From: Amoebidium appalachense
Lineage: Eukaryota; Ichthyosporea
Assembly: GCA_963693365.1 (NCBI GenBank)
Contig: CAVNZM010000009.1
Coordinates: forward strand, 4,402,001-4,466,000
Direction of reading: 5' to 3'
DNA length: 64,000 nt
A program made the translations under genes and the position numbers. Below the pieces are notes generated by a model. The model ran no database searches. It was given only the letters and a program-made list of their open reading frames with translations, and was not told the origin of the DNA. How positions within the stretch are numbered: the first letter of the stretch is position 1; each line of letters starts with the position of its first letter. Shown piece after piece: positions 1-12,218 of the stretch.

Positions 1-129
1 GGGGGGAGGGGGGAGGGGGGTACCACCAGGGAGGACGTCGATATTTACTACTCTCCCCCCGGCCCCGTTTCAAATTCGAAAATCCCTTAGGCTGCGCCAT
101 CTAACGATTGTTATAAAGCAGGTCCCGAA

Positions 130-402
130 ATGATCATGTTGTTTCTGTTATGCGTGTGGCTGTGTTGCTCTTATATGGCTTATCTGGAAATTCCGAAATC
201 CGCAGACATTCGCACTCTCGTACACATGTCAAAATTACCGAAAACTGACTCGGAAAATCCCAATTCGCAGACCGCCACCTTGAAAAACACGGTCATTGAT
301 GCCGTGAAGGGGCTCCAAGTGAAGCTGGCCACCTTGTCCACCGAGGCCGAACTCTGCAAGCTGGACCAGGCCAACTGCGCGCCCAATGGCACAAAGGCAT
401 AA
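130..402 (+). CDS. Small ORF or 3'-terminal exon, unknown product
   Basis: A 90-codon open frame runs from an ATG to TAA. The first 20 or so residues are very hydrophobic (MIMLFLLCVW and following), so read as a complete gene it would be a small secreted or membrane-anchored protein. The rest is hydrophilic, with helix-prone stretches and a GC-rich, coding-like 3' half. Alternatively it is the last exon of a gene that starts outside the window: AG dinucleotides after aaagc near 120 and after tccgc near 201 could be 3' splice sites, and the second would remove the hydrophobic part. No family is recognised. Overlapping minus-strand frames look like shadows. Confidence 0.4.
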   Translation: MIMLFLLCVWLCCSYMAYLEIPKSADIRTLVHMSKLPKTDSENPNSQTATLKNTVIDAVKGLQVKLATLSTEAELCKLDQANCAPNGTKA

Positions 403-694
403 AAAGCTTTATTTGGTAGTGCACTGCACACTGATGCCAATTAGCATAGAAACTCTTTGGCCCTATTGGGTTCGACGCCTCTGTTGTATACGTAAAGTGA
501 TTGAAGGCCCGGCCAAATAATATTAGCCCATACATACACGGTGCCCGTAATCATGGGATCCTGTTCATATGTTAATCAGCCCGGGCCGTTTATTATAAAA
601 TTATAACTGCGGCTGTAAATTCAGACACTGCGCATGCATTGCAGCTTTTGCCGGAGAAAAATTCTATAGGCACTATGTAACTACAGCAGGCTTA
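403..694. other. Unique sequence, no feature seen
   Basis: Ordinary AT/GC-balanced sequence between the first ORF and the MITE. No open frame, repeat or RNA signature is evident. It ends with TTA at 692-694, the left target-site copy of the MITE. Confidence 0.5.
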
Positions 695-1749
695 GGGCCT
701 GTTTGGTAGCGCGCTAAATACGGTTTTTTATCGTATTCGTATTTAGGGCCTAAATACGTATACGATCCCGTGGCATGCCAAACACGCCGCGGGCTTTTAT
801 TTTTTGTAAATACGATAGGGATCGCTTTTATATCGTATTTACGAAAATCACCTCCGGAGGTGATTTTCGTAAATACGATATGGGAAATTAGCCAATCAGA
901 GCATTTCGCATCATTTATTGGCTATCAGCTAGCCAATGGTACAGCGAAAGTCGCGGAGGGCACATTTTTACAACAGTACGCATGCCGGCGCATGCACGTG
1001 AACAATTCACTGTTAAAAAGAAGGTCGGTGTCATACAAGTCATTTTGTGTACATGCTCAGTTAAAATTGGCACATGAATTTGGGTTGCACAGGTAAGACA
1101 GAGGACGAGGAACCCTACACGGTGCATGATCACAAGCTCAGACTGTATATATATATATATATATATGCCATAATAATCATTGAAACAATACTGGACTCCG
1201 ATATATGCATTAATAAAAACAATCAAATGTACATGTACAAACAACTCGGTGACATGCAGGCACCACGAGTACTGCATAGACAAGGACAAATTTTAACATT
1301 CACTATGTGTTCAGATATGTGGGGAATGCCAGGGACGATCGCGAACGTTGGTGATGTAAAACGAGGTCTCTAGCAAGGCTAGCCACCACAATTACTGGCA
1401 GTATCCCTTCAATAACAGACATTCTAACCTATTTATGCATTGTTAAACGAGCAAGGCTCACTGTCGGTGACTCGTTTTTGCCGTTCGCTGTAATACTGAC
1501 TACAGCTGCACCAGCCTATATGCATGGAATACCGAAGGATGATCAATGGGTGCGAATAGGGCCAATCAGATCTCGTGAACATGTATCGACATTTTATGTG
1601 ACCAGTCACGCCTGACAGCGTTTGGAAGGCACCAACCGTATTTAGGCCCTAAATACGCATACCACGATAAATTTTGTAAATACGGTACTACCGATCGTAT
1701 TTAGGGCCTAAATACGAATACGATTATTGGGGTGCTGCCAAACAGGCCC
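695..1749. mobile_element. PIF/Harbinger (Tourist-like) MITE with TTA target duplication
   Basis: Terminal inverted repeats are GGGCCTGTTTGGTAGC at 695-710 and its complement at 1734-1749 (15 of 16 positions). They are flanked by TTA at 692-694 and TTA at 1750-1752. A 3-bp TTA duplication with GGGCCTGTTTGG-type ends is the signature of PIF/Harbinger and Tourist MITEs. Subterminal regions carry repeated small palindromes built on cgtatttagggcctaaatacg (near 740-761, 1638-1658 and 1693-1714). No transposase frame is present, so the element is non-autonomous. A second TIR-like motif (gcatgccaaacacgccgcgg, near 774) hints at an internal rearrangement or nested copy. A short (TA)n lies at 1144-1165. 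Confidence 0.85.
830..881. repeat. Perfect 52-bp palindrome inside the MITE
   Basis: The sequence reads the same on both strands from 830 to 881 with no spacer. The centre, cctcc|ggagg, lies between 855 and 856. It contains the tatcgtatttacgaaaat motif that recurs in the subterminal repeats. It can extrude as a perfect cruciform and could be the fused ends of two nested copies. Confidence 0.85.
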
Positions 1750-1752
1750 TTA

Positions 1753-2056
1753 CATATTATAATGATAATGTAGTGAAAGGGTTAGCAGCTACGGCATTCT
1801 CAACGATGATGTTTTCAGGTAACTGCCTGTGCAAAACCCGTCAATCGCCTATTAATTTTGTGAACGGGCTGAATGACAGGCAAACAGTAGGTGGGTGGGG
1901 ACTGTTTTCGCCTACGTACAGAATTAATATACCGTGCGTACGTGTGTGTATGTGCACGCGCCATGTGTACACATGTACATGCACGGCGCCGCGTGTGGAT
2001 GTCCACGTGTGATGATGTTACACTTCTTGCATGCACGTGTGCATACCCCCAGGTTC

Positions 2057-2087
<31 letters not shown>

Positions 2088-3005
2088 ACACACGTGTACA
2101 CACACACACAACCCGTTCCCCCCCCTCCCGTCCCCCCCCCCCCCCCCCCCCCCCTCCTACACGTGTACACACACACACACACACACACACTGGCACACAT
2201 ACCACCACTGGTCCCCGGCCTGCAGCTGACTCTCAGACTCCGCATATGTTGAGCCTGCAATTCTGGAACAAACACCGTCGTAAATTCGTATTATATTATA
2301 CATACATACCATTCCACATGGAGAGATAAAGTACTCGTGTACACGCATGCAGAGAGATGCCGCCGAATATGTTGCACATGCAATTGATGCCGCCAGCGAA
2401 AATATCACGTTATGGGGTAAACAGAGTATGATCGAATGCAGGTTTACCGCTATAGGCCCGGGCCTAGCAATTCACATGTCTATTGAAGTGAACATGGTTA
2501 CACCCATCATTTATAAGCACGTTAGTGTGTGGCAGCTTGTTTACCTCAGCCTATTAAGGGTATTAATGTTAACGTTTATTACCAAACTTTACATCGTTAA
2601 TTTCTATACAACTGTGTTCAATACTGAGTGGACATCACTCTCAATAAACAGTAAAGGTATTCTACAACACCATGCCTCTTTACATTTCCAAATCAGCCAA
2701 TCAAACGTAGTATTTTTTTATATAAAATCTCACAATATCTCACTAAATACACCTATATATGCAGAGTGTGCGACAACAATTATTAGACAGTAATACTGGC
2801 ATTTGATCAAACAGTCATTCAAGCTTTCAACTACCTGAGGAACACATTCAACACATATAAATCCCAACAGAGAACGGGATAAAGTCCATAAATCGTTTTA
2901 ACTATCGCACAAGTATAAAACACATCGGTGCCGGTCCGGTCGCGTCTAACACATCTGCCTACAATCACCTTCAGAAACCAGAATATCGATACGCGCGCAG
3001 GCCAA

Positions 3006-3074
<69 letters not shown>

Positions 3075-3131
3075 CATACACACACACAGCCGAAAGGAGT
3101 TATACGGGAGGTTGTGCAAAGGTGTGTTGAA
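1753..3131. repeat. Compound C/CA tracts and AT-rich spacer
   Basis: Contains a C-run/(CA)n compound tract at about 2055-2190, an AT-rich unique stretch (2280-2990), and a C run (3007-3042) followed directly by an A run (3043-3071). A 148-codon frame at 2347-2793 is AT-rich, has no recognisable domain and is not called as a gene. Confidence 0.6.
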
Positions 3132-3220
3132 ATTACGTCACTTTCTTAGCCTGCATTCCCTTTCCCCCCTCGTAAATCACGTCACTTTCTTAGCCTGCAT
3201 TCACTTTCCCCCTTCCTCAA
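3132..3220. repeat. Two tandem copies of a 44-bp unit
   Basis: The stretch beginning acgtcactttcttagcctgc occurs at about 3135 and again 44 bp later with few differences. It lies just beyond the stop codon of the PDZ gene, so on the minus strand it would be in the 3' untranslated region. Confidence 0.75.
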
Positions 3221-3287
3221 TCCAAACTTGAACCCCCACCACTCACGAATTTCACGTGTGACCCCTCCCCATCCGCTTCGGAAACGT

Positions 3288-3603
3288 TTACACTGGCCGC
3301 CGAACCCCCCAACCCCCCAAAAAGCTCAACCATGAGCCCCCCTTCCCACCTGCCACCGCGCTTTTCCCGCTGCCTACATTTGTACTTCTCTTGCTCGACT
3401 CGATCGGCTGCGACATCCTACGATTTGGCATGATTTTCGGTTGTGAAATCGACGGAGATACGGAATTTCGGTGCTGGGTGGGGGGTTTTGGTGAAATTTC
3501 AGCGCGCCGGCAGCATGGCTTGGTGCATGTGTAGCCCGCATGCGAGGCATCTGATTGGAAGATGCGGTAGGCTGCAAGGGCCTGCGACTCGCTGAGCCCA
3601 TAC

Positions 3604-3697
<94 letters not shown>

Positions 3698-6392
3698 AGT
3701 TATCTCATCAACACCACGCAACACCAAGAAAGAACACGCACATACACAGGCTCAACATAAAACTTTAACACACCCGCCTACACGTGTACATAACGGCACC
3801 CCCTGGGATATCCAAAGCACATACACACTGATGCACAAACATGATGCGGCACGCACGCATGCACACACAACCCCACACCTGTTCACCCGTGCACTCAGGC
3901 ACGCCCCACGCACATCGCAACTGGTGGGTTGTTTTGACGAGCAAAACAACAAAAAGAGTAAACATACCATGGGGTGTTTATGCACTGGGTAGGGGCTAAG
4001 GAAAGGATCGTGGGGAGGGAGAGCGGGTGTGAGCAAGTAGGGAGGGATACTGGAGGAAGTAGGGGAGAAAACACGTGATGCAAAGGAGGGAATAAATGAG
4101 GAAGTGAGGGAGGCAGCAGGTGACGGAGGGAATAAGGGAGGAAGCAGGAGGGGGGGGGGGGACATGGGAGGCAGTAAGGGGGGGATCTGGGAGAGATATG
4201 GGAGGAAGACAGTAAGCCGGCGGCGGAGGTGGGGGGGGGGGGGTTATATGGCAGAAAGTATGGGAGGGAACATGGGAGGAAGTAAGGGAGAAAACAGGTG
4301 AGGGAGAAGTATGGGAGGAAGTAAGAGAGAGACAGAGAGGGGACAAGCGGAGAGTGCAGGGGGAAGAGCAACAAGAAGGGGAAGCCAGGAGAGAGGGATA
4401 AGATCCATAGGTGAGAGAGGAGGAAGAGGGGGGGGGGGGGGGGGAGGAGGGGTGACCCACCTCTGCACATCTTCTACGAAAATCGGCCTCAGCAGCCAGC
4501 ATCTGCTTTTTGACGTCACACTCGCCCTCCTCAACGTCGACGTTTCCACCCAGCCCCCCTACACCTACACATTCCAAATCCCCACCGCCTTCCGCAGGCC
4601 CCCCCAGCACTGAGGTCTTCGAAAGAAATAGCCGCTTGCTCTCATGAGCTTCCACTTCCAAGCGCCCCATAGTAATCTGGGGGGTTTTACTCGCCCCTGG
4701 CTCGCGCGTCAAACTTTCCCGTCTTTGCTTTTCATGGTATGTTGCCGCCAATTTTCCAATTTCTTCCTGCAAATTCTGATCGCAAATCTTTATCTGCATC
4801 GACGTACCGGAAGACTCCAAGATCTCCACGGTCTGAACGTCGCTCAAACCGTAAAGTGGGTAGTCGTTGATTGAAAATACGCACATTCCCTCCTTTAGAC
4901 CCCCTCTCCAGGCCGGGTTGTACTTCTCGACGTTCGTAACGATCCCCCTCGAGCACGAAAAACCCCAACCCTGGCCTGAGCATCCCCGAAGCAACAAAAA
5001 AGTCGCCGGTCGCCGAATAATCAAAACAGAGGGGTCTCTTCTGTTAATTTGCGCTTCCGGGAACATTTCGCGACGAAAATTGTCAATGGAAAAGCCACAA
5101 AGCGTGCGAATTTCATCCCCTGGTCGGACCCCCGCCTTCCACGCTATGCTGTCTCGATCTACCGAGATGACATGTAGGTCATTGGATTTCAAACGCTGTG
5201 TGTAGGTGGGGGGATGGGAGGGGGGGGGGGTTTGAATGCGGAAAACGGTACGAAGTACGCATGCACGACGAGAAGCATGGTGCAGGACACATGCAAAGGC
5301 AAACATTCAAGTATGCAACATCAGCCATGTGCACAGTATGCGTCATAAGCAGAGCCCATCCTCAGGGAGGACCCAAGTCATCAATTGCGTCTGAGTTTCG
5401 ACCCCTTAGCCCGCGTATATACGACGCTCCAACTCAGACAGCAGCATCAACTGAACTTGGGCGGGTCAACCCGTCTTGATCAAAGACGAGCAGGGTTGCT
5501 TATGCAAGCAATGTGAGCAAAACGGTGCAGATGTGTGTGCAAACTAATGCAGTGCAGCGAAAAATGCGTATGTGCTTACAGATGCACGACACAGAGCAAC
5601 CATGCCCGGTTGCATGGAAGTAAAGCGGTCTCCACACAGTGGTCTGTCCTGAAAGGACACCTCTGAAAGAAGACTGGGGGGGTTTGAATGCGGAAAACGG
5701 TACGAAGTACGCATGCACGACGAGAAGCATGGTGCAGGACACATGCAAAGGCAAACATTCAAGTATGCAACATCAGCCATGTGCACAGTATGCGTCATAA
5801 GCAGAGCCCATCCTCAGGGAGGACCCAAGTCATCAATTGCGTCTGAGTTTCGACCCCTTAGCCCGCGTATATACGACGCTCCAACTCAGACAGCAGCATC
5901 AACTGAACTTGGGCGGGTCAACCCGTCTTGATCAAAGACGAGCAGGGTTGCTTATGCAAGCAATGTGAGCAAAACGGTGCAGATGTGTGTGCAAACTAAT
6001 GCAGTGCAGCGAAAAATGCGTATGTGCTTACAGATGCACGACACAGAGCAACCATGCCCGGTTGCATGGAAGTAAAGCGGTCTCCACACAGTGGTCTGTC
6101 CTGAAAGGACACCTCTGAAAGAAGACTGGGGGGGTTTGAATGCGGAAAACGGTACGAAGGGGGGGGGGGGGGGGGGGGGGGGAGGGGGGGGGAGGGAATG
6201 GTTATTAGTGTAAGACAATGAGGATTAGCAGGGGGCATTTTTTTTTTGGAGGGGAAGGGGGAGGGGGGGGGGGGGGGGGGGGAGGGGCTCCCGCTCAAAA
6301 TCTCACCAAAAAAAGGATGGTGGTTGATGGCAAATGGGGTGTGTGGGTACTGAATAACTTGCGCTATTAATAATCAAGCAATGCACTTCTCC

Positions 6393-6429
<37 letters not shown>

Positions 6430-6462
6430 CTCCCCCCAATGCTGATTGCACCCCCTCCCCCT

Positions 6463-6497
<35 letters not shown>

Positions 6498-7190
6498 CCC
6501 CTTGCCCCATCCCTCCCGTTCCCTTTCCCCTCCCTCCCCTTTAACTCCCACCCACCCACCCACCCACCCACCCTCTCTCGCTCCCCCCCCCTCCCCCCCC
6601 CCCCCCTCCCCCCTCCCCCCCCGCCGTCCCCCCTCCCCTCTCTCACTCCCCCCATCATCCAACCCCCCCCCCCCCCCCCCCCCCTTCCCCTCCCCAATCC
6701 CCTCTATTTCATGTATCTATGTATGTACGCTTGTTTGTAACTAACCTGAACATGTATTCAGTTAGCTCATTTATTTATGCACCACTCCCTTCCCTTACGA
6801 TACTCCTCCCTCTTAATACTTTAACACCTTTCTCCACCGCACACCCACCCACCCACTACCCCCCGGCCAAAACTGCAATCAAGTCAACAGGGCTAAAATA
6901 ATGCATCGCAAACGCATACACAGAAATGAGCACATTAGCATTTATTTACATCTATTCACACAGTGACATAATTGACATCATTTGCTTACACCCATTCACA
7001 TTAAATTACAGATGCCTGCCCACAAACGAAAGACAACAAAAATGCATGAAGTAGTAGCAAGACACGCATACCCATCCTTCCACCTGATTCACATGCACAC
7101 ACGCCAACATATGCAAGAACTCGCAAAGGAGCGCATATATGCAGACATCTTCATACATGTGCACATACATGCACAGACGCGCGCGCGCTT

Positions 7191-7243
<53 letters not shown>

Positions 7244-9738
7244 ACCCCACCACCACCACCCCATCCACCCCCCCCCTCCCCCCCCCCTCCACACCCCCCC
7301 CCCCCCCCCCTCCTCCACCTTCCCTTCCCCCCTCCCTCCCATCCCCCCGCCGCCCCCCCCAACACACACACACACACACACACACACCTGCACATGCAAA
7401 CCATAGTCCATCTCCCCACAGCAGCCCTGACCAGGGTCCCTCCTCAAACACACCATAGACTCCTCCCTCTTCCGTTCCTTCAGCCCAACGGATTTTTTCA
7501 CCTGTAATTTCGCCCCAACACCCCCGGCAAAGGGGGCCTTTTCACGTGCCTCGGGTATCATCGAACACATTGAATCCCCCAGGCTTCGAATATTCGCAAC
7601 CATTGAGGCATTTTCGGGAATTTCAGATACGTCATCCTCAACACCCGGCAATATGCACCAATGAGAAAGAGAAGACGGTTTTTTCCGATCCGGCCCCTCC
7701 GGAAGACCCGAAAACCCCGAACCTTGACCCGAACCGAAACTGGGACCAGGGCCCGTTTCGAAAGGTGATATGGAACGTATTGGTGATGACGGAAATGAGT
7801 TGACTGCGTGATTGGGTGCAGGGAAATGTTTGTGGGAAAGGGTCTCCGCTTCGCAGACTAGGTGGTCTTGAAGGTGGGTGAGGGACTCCGATGGAAGGGC
7901 GTCGGAGCTTCCATGGCCTGTTTTCCAGTGGGCCTGTCGAATGAGAGGTATGGACTGTCGGAATGGAGGGTATGGAGGTGAGTGATTGGTTTCTTTCGTA
8001 AGGAATGGAGGTTAGTGATTGGTTCTTTCGTAAGGAATGGAGGTTAGTGATTGGTTCTTTCGTAAGGAATACGGGTTAGTGATTGGTTCTTCGCCAGACA
8101 TGCCAGTTAGTCACTGTTCCTCATAGAGTATGGCTGACAGTAGCAGCACCGGGGGGAGGGCCTGGGCGGGGGGGGGGGGGGGGGAGGGGGGGGGGGGGGG
8201 GGGAGGGGGGGGGGGAGGGGGGAGGGGGGGGGGGGGGTTGAATGAGCCATAGAGTACGAAGTACATATTCCCAACAGACATCACATCGTAGAGTTCAAAC
8301 CACAAATAAAGAGTATGCATAATAAGCAGGGCCCATCCTCGGGGGGAGGGGGTTGGAGGCGGGGGGGAGGGAGGAATACACGGAGGTGCAATGGAGAAAG
8401 AGGGAAGGGGGAGGGAGCAAGAGAGAGAGATCGCAAGGGAAAGGGGGGGGGGGGGGGGGGGGGGGGGGAGGGAGGGAGGGAGGGAGGGAGGGAGAATTTG
8501 GTATAGGTTACGAAGTACACATGCAGACGGACAACACAATGCAGAGTGCAAGGCACACATAAAGTATGCATCATTAGCCGAGCCCGTTTCAAGGGGAGCG
8601 GGAGGGAGGGGGTGGGGGGAGTCAGATATATACATAGACAAGGTACTATATCGAGGAGGGGGGGAGGGGGGGGGGGGGGGGCAGAAGAGGAACATAAAAG
8701 TAGGAGAGAAGAGAGACAGAGGTGAGAAAGACACTCACAGAGGGGATGTGTATGTGTGTGTGGGTGTGTGTGCTCGCGCAAGCAAGAAGGGCAGGGCGGG
8801 AAGGGGAGGGGGAGGGGGGGGGGGGGGGGAGGGGAGGGGGGAAGGAGGAGATATGGGTGGGGACAGAGGTTGGGAATGGTGGTTGTTGTTGGTGGGGGGA
8901 GGGGAATGGAGTGCCACGATAAAACCAAAAAAAAGCCAACTTTGCTAGCAAAACTCCTGCAGCAAAATCATTTCACATACACACGAGTACAAAGAATCAG
9001 GCAAGTTGGTATAATGACAAGCACACTCGTAATAAAAATAAATCCAGCCTCCTACATGTACACCCCACCATGAGTGTCCTTCACATCAGGCCACAACCAT
9101 GCTTTCGTGTGCCCTATCGTTATTTAATAACTCTCAAGGCCACACGCACATACAACGTAAAACCGCTCCCATCCTTTTCTACGGGCAAGGTGGAGGGGAC
9201 GAGAGCAGATAATGTTATGTGAATTTTGATGCACCCTCTTTTTTGTTGGGCCACGAACGCACAAACTGCGATAAGGTTTCTCAGAACGAATTAACGTTGG
9301 GTGTACGTACGAAGTTGCATAGCTGATCAGGGACGTTTATGTGGAAACACTCGTGTGCACAGCCAGCCCCCCCCCCCTCCCCCCTCCCCCCTCCCCCTCC
9401 CCCTCCCCATTCACTCCCCCTCTCCCCCCTCCTAAACACACATGCACACGGACACAAATTGCAGGCATAAACCCACACACTCGCGCAAACACAAGCACAC
9501 GCACATCCAGCCCCACAAGTGCACGCACACGCATGCGCGCACAACCGCACGCACGCACACACACACACAAGCACGCACACCGTCCATACGACAGTACACA
9601 CGCACGCACACCCACCTCACGTCAAACAAACATCATCCGCAAGTGTAGACACATAAACAGATCTAAAAGGAGAACATCTCAAACATGGCCTACCTGTGAA
9701 GACGCAGCCTCCATGACGCTGCGCAACCTTTTGGTGAC
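3288..9738 (-). CDS. Two-PDZ-domain protein, four exons
   Basis: Exons on the minus strand are 9738-9694 (45 nt, may hold the start), 7954-7388 (567 nt), 5195-4461 (735 nt) and 3581-3288 (294 nt, ends TAA). All junctions are GT-AG and phase 0, and all lengths are multiples of three. The likely start is ATG 9714-9712 (MEAASSQ), because an in-frame TGA lies just upstream of the exon 1 acceptor. That gives about 538 residues. Residues 8-170 are Ser/Pro/Gly-rich and probably disordered. PDZ1 (about 172-257) has its peptide-binding loop YGLHV at the end of exon 2 and continues in exon 3 (AGVRPGDEI). PDZ2 (about 261-336) has loop GWGF and GLKEGMCVFSIND. A Gln/Glu-rich helix and a basic, Ser-rich tail follow. 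PDZ domains bind C-terminal peptides, so a cytoplasmic scaffold role is inferred. The partner is unknown. An alternative exon 2 acceptor lies at 7933. Introns hold CTR copies and microsatellites. Confidence 0.8.
3604..3696. repeat. (GT)n, about 46 units, in PDZ intron 3
   Basis: An uninterrupted GT run on the plus strand. In the PDZ transcript it is (CA)n and ends about 20 nt before the exon 4 acceptor at 3582-3583. Confidence 0.95.
3697..4460. repeat. PDZ intron 3: CA-rich and purine-rich low complexity
   Basis: Within intron 3. It contains CA-rich sequence (3720-3900) and a long G/A-rich block (4000-4450) with several G runs. No gene is seen. Open frames here are low-complexity artefacts. 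Confidence 0.7.
5231..6157 (-). repeat. Two full CTR units in 452-bp tandem array plus third truncated unit
   Basis: The unit beginning tttgaatgcggaaaacgg starts at 5231, 5683 and 6135, a constant 452-bp period. The first two units look identical and the third stops after about 23 nt in a G run. Each unit is a CTR of about 397 bp plus about 55 bp of flank. The sense strand (ending in poly C) is the minus strand, the same as the host PDZ gene. The C tail of the unit at 5231 lies 35 nt upstream of the exon 3 acceptor at 5196-5197 and forms its pyrimidine tract. Near-identity implies a recent duplication or an assembly artefact. Confidence 0.85.
6165..7387. repeat. PDZ intron 2: G, C, CT and CA tracts
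   Basis: G runs at 6160-6190 and 6262-6285; CT/C-rich tract 6387-6710 with (CCCA)n; ordinary sequence 6710-7180; (CA)n 7188-7240; C-rich tract 7241-7360; (CA)n 7361-7387. On the transcribed strand the intron begins as (GT)n directly at the exon 2 donor, 7387. Confidence 0.85.
7963..8098 (-). repeat. Tandem 32-bp repeats with branch-point-like CTAAC, upstream of PDZ exon 2
   Basis: About four units of aggaatggaggttagtgatt-type sequence (32-bp period, two near-identical central copies). On the transcribed strand each unit carries CACTAACC, which fits the branch-point consensus yUnAy. The nearest intact copy (8011-8015) is about 57 nt from the exon 2 acceptor. The unit closest to the acceptor has changed to CTCAC. 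Confidence 0.7.
8239..8345 (-). mobile_element. CTR copy, 5'-truncated, in PDZ intron 1
   Basis: Diverged copy of the 3' part of CTR, recognised by tacgaagtaca, agtatgcataataagcag and gcccatcctc in order. It abuts a G run on the plus strand (poly C on its sense strand). Same orientation as the host gene. Confidence 0.7.
8495..8600 (-). mobile_element. CTR copy, 5'-truncated, in PDZ intron 1
   Basis: Contains ttacgaagtacacatgcaga, aatgcagagtgcaagg, agtatgcatcattagc and gagcccg in the CTR order, next to a (GGGA)n/G tract. Same orientation as the host gene. Confidence 0.7.
8601..9693. repeat. PDZ intron 1: G-rich tracts, CA-rich block, unique sequence
   Basis: G runs at 8653-8682 and 8808-8850, a C-rich tract 9365-9435 and a CA-rich block 9440-9600. 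The stretch 8900-9340 is ordinary sequence with no coding signal. Confidence 0.7.
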
Positions 9739-10292
9739 CTGTCAGGAAATATGAACGAAAAAAAACTAAGCTTTGAGCTATGGACCGGTGACAGAAACGA
9801 AAAAGAAACAATGCTACTTATCACATGAAGACCGTAACTGCCAGGATGCATGTGAAGGACCCTAGAAATTGTTTGGCTCATATATACGTATAGCCGTCAA
9901 GCAGTCTTCACTGCCATGAACGCCCAATGCATGTGAACACGGGTAAAAACTGGTACTGCATGCAGTAGTTCATGTTGCTACTCAAACTACGGCCATCGAT
10001 GCCGTATATTGAAAACTAGATCGTCTAACGTAAGGATGGACTGAAACAGTTAGAGCCCATACAACCACGCCAGTATACACAGCATATGTAAACAGAGACC
10101 TATTAGTAAGTAGTAAGCATGACACACTGTATGCCCCAGTGTCTGCCCCCCGGCCGGGTGCGCATTGCGTCACTGATCGGCTTTCATGACGTCACTAATG
10201 CATTTCGGAGAGCTCCCGTCCGGCCAGGCCTGGCAACAACAGCAATTTGGCCATGCCAGGCTCCCTTCGGGACTTCTTTTTTGCCTTCTAAT
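9739..10292. other. Upstream region of PDZ gene, unique
   Basis: Ordinary sequence with no coding signal. If the PDZ start is at 9714 this is its promoter or 5' leader region on the minus strand. It ends at a long CA tract. Confidence 0.4.
10187..10194. promoter_or_regulatory. CRE/ATF-type palindrome TGACGTCA
   Basis: A perfect TGACGTCA octamer, about 470 bp upstream of the proposed PDZ start, with a second tgcgtca half-like site nearby (10166-10172). The match is to a known bZIP site. Function here is only inferred from position. Confidence 0.25.
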
Positions 10293-10627
<335 letters not shown>

Positions 10628-10699
10628 CCTTCGGAACACACGTGCATCAACATGTTACCCCCCCTCCCCCCCGTCCTCCCCCCCCGGGCCCAAACAGGG

Positions 10700-11067
10700 C
10701 CCAGCCGCATAGGCAGCGTCGACTTCAACCCCGAGCAGAGCTGAAAGCAGGAACATTCAGCCAAAGCAGAATTATTCTGCTAAAAGCTTTAATCTTCTGT
10801 TAAACAGCAGAATTATTCTTAAACTACAGAATATTCAGCTACATACAGAATTATTCCGCCTGTAGCGAGTTTATGCTGCTGCCGTGAGCATAATATTTCT
10901 GTGTAGTGCAGAATAATCCTGCCAAAACAGGGTATTTGTATCTCGCTCGAATATTCGTGCTTTTTCAGACTGCTGAGTTCTGTTTTGGGCAGAATAACGT
11001 ACTGTTGCAGAATAATTTTGCTGTTAGCTGAATCTGCTTAGCGGAGTTGATCTGCTTATTTTGCCCC
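10700..11067. mobile_element. Diverged copy of AGCAGAATTATTCTGCT-array MITE
   Basis: The interior is an array of gcagaattattctgc-like palindromic units at irregular spacing (10768-11000). The ends (about 10700-10724 and 11045-11067) are weak inverted repeats of each other and resemble the ends of the better preserved copy at 28699-29075. No coding capacity. Confidence 0.6.
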
Positions 11068-11078
11068 CTCCCCCCCCC

Positions 11079-11126
<48 letters not shown>

Positions 11127-11136
11127 CTCCTCCCCC

Positions 11137-11175
<39 letters not shown>

Positions 11176-11218
11176 AAAAAAAGGTCTTGAACAATTTTAT
11201 TGATCATCATCCAAGAGT
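11068..11218. repeat. C run, (CA)n, C run, A run
   Basis: Compound low-complexity tract: C (11077-11095), CA (11096-11120), C-rich (11126-11173), then nine A. Confidence 0.9.
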
Positions 11219-12045
<827 letters not shown>

Positions 12046-12060
12046 TAATTATAAACGCTG

Positions 12061-12114
12061 TCGCACACATCGATTCAGTCGCACACATCGATTCAGTCGC
12101 ACACATCGATTCAA
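12061..12114 (+). repeat. Three 18-bp tandem repeats at LINE 5' end
   Basis: Unit tcgcacacatcgattcag at 12061, 12079 and 12097 (last base differs). Tandem 5' monomers often carry promoter activity in non-LTR elements. That role is inferred here from position only. Confidence 0.85.
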
Positions 12115-12218
12115 ATGTCGCTCTTTATTATCTGCTAATAAATAGTATCCTTCGCGCATCCACCCCTAAACCAGGCCATCCGTGGCCCTAAGGGCCGGGG
12201 AACACCCCCATCCATGTC

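Noticed and set aside
2347-2793. 148-codon plus-strand ORF
   Set aside because: AT-rich, no domain, no codon-bias signal and no splice context. Plausible by chance.
5198-5479. 93-codon ORF repeated identically in the tandem units and near 55 kb
   Set aside because: It is the antisense of CTR. It recurs because the repeat does, and diverged copies do not keep the frame.
6303-6744. Open frames on both strands rich in Gly/Arg or Pro/Ser
   Set aside because: They arise from C/CT low-complexity DNA. Long frames in homopolymer or dinucleotide tracts lack stops by composition. The same holds for similar frames throughout the window.
7188-7387. CRISPR-like or satellite array
   Set aside because: Simple (CA)n and C-rich repeats without spacers. 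The context is eukaryotic.
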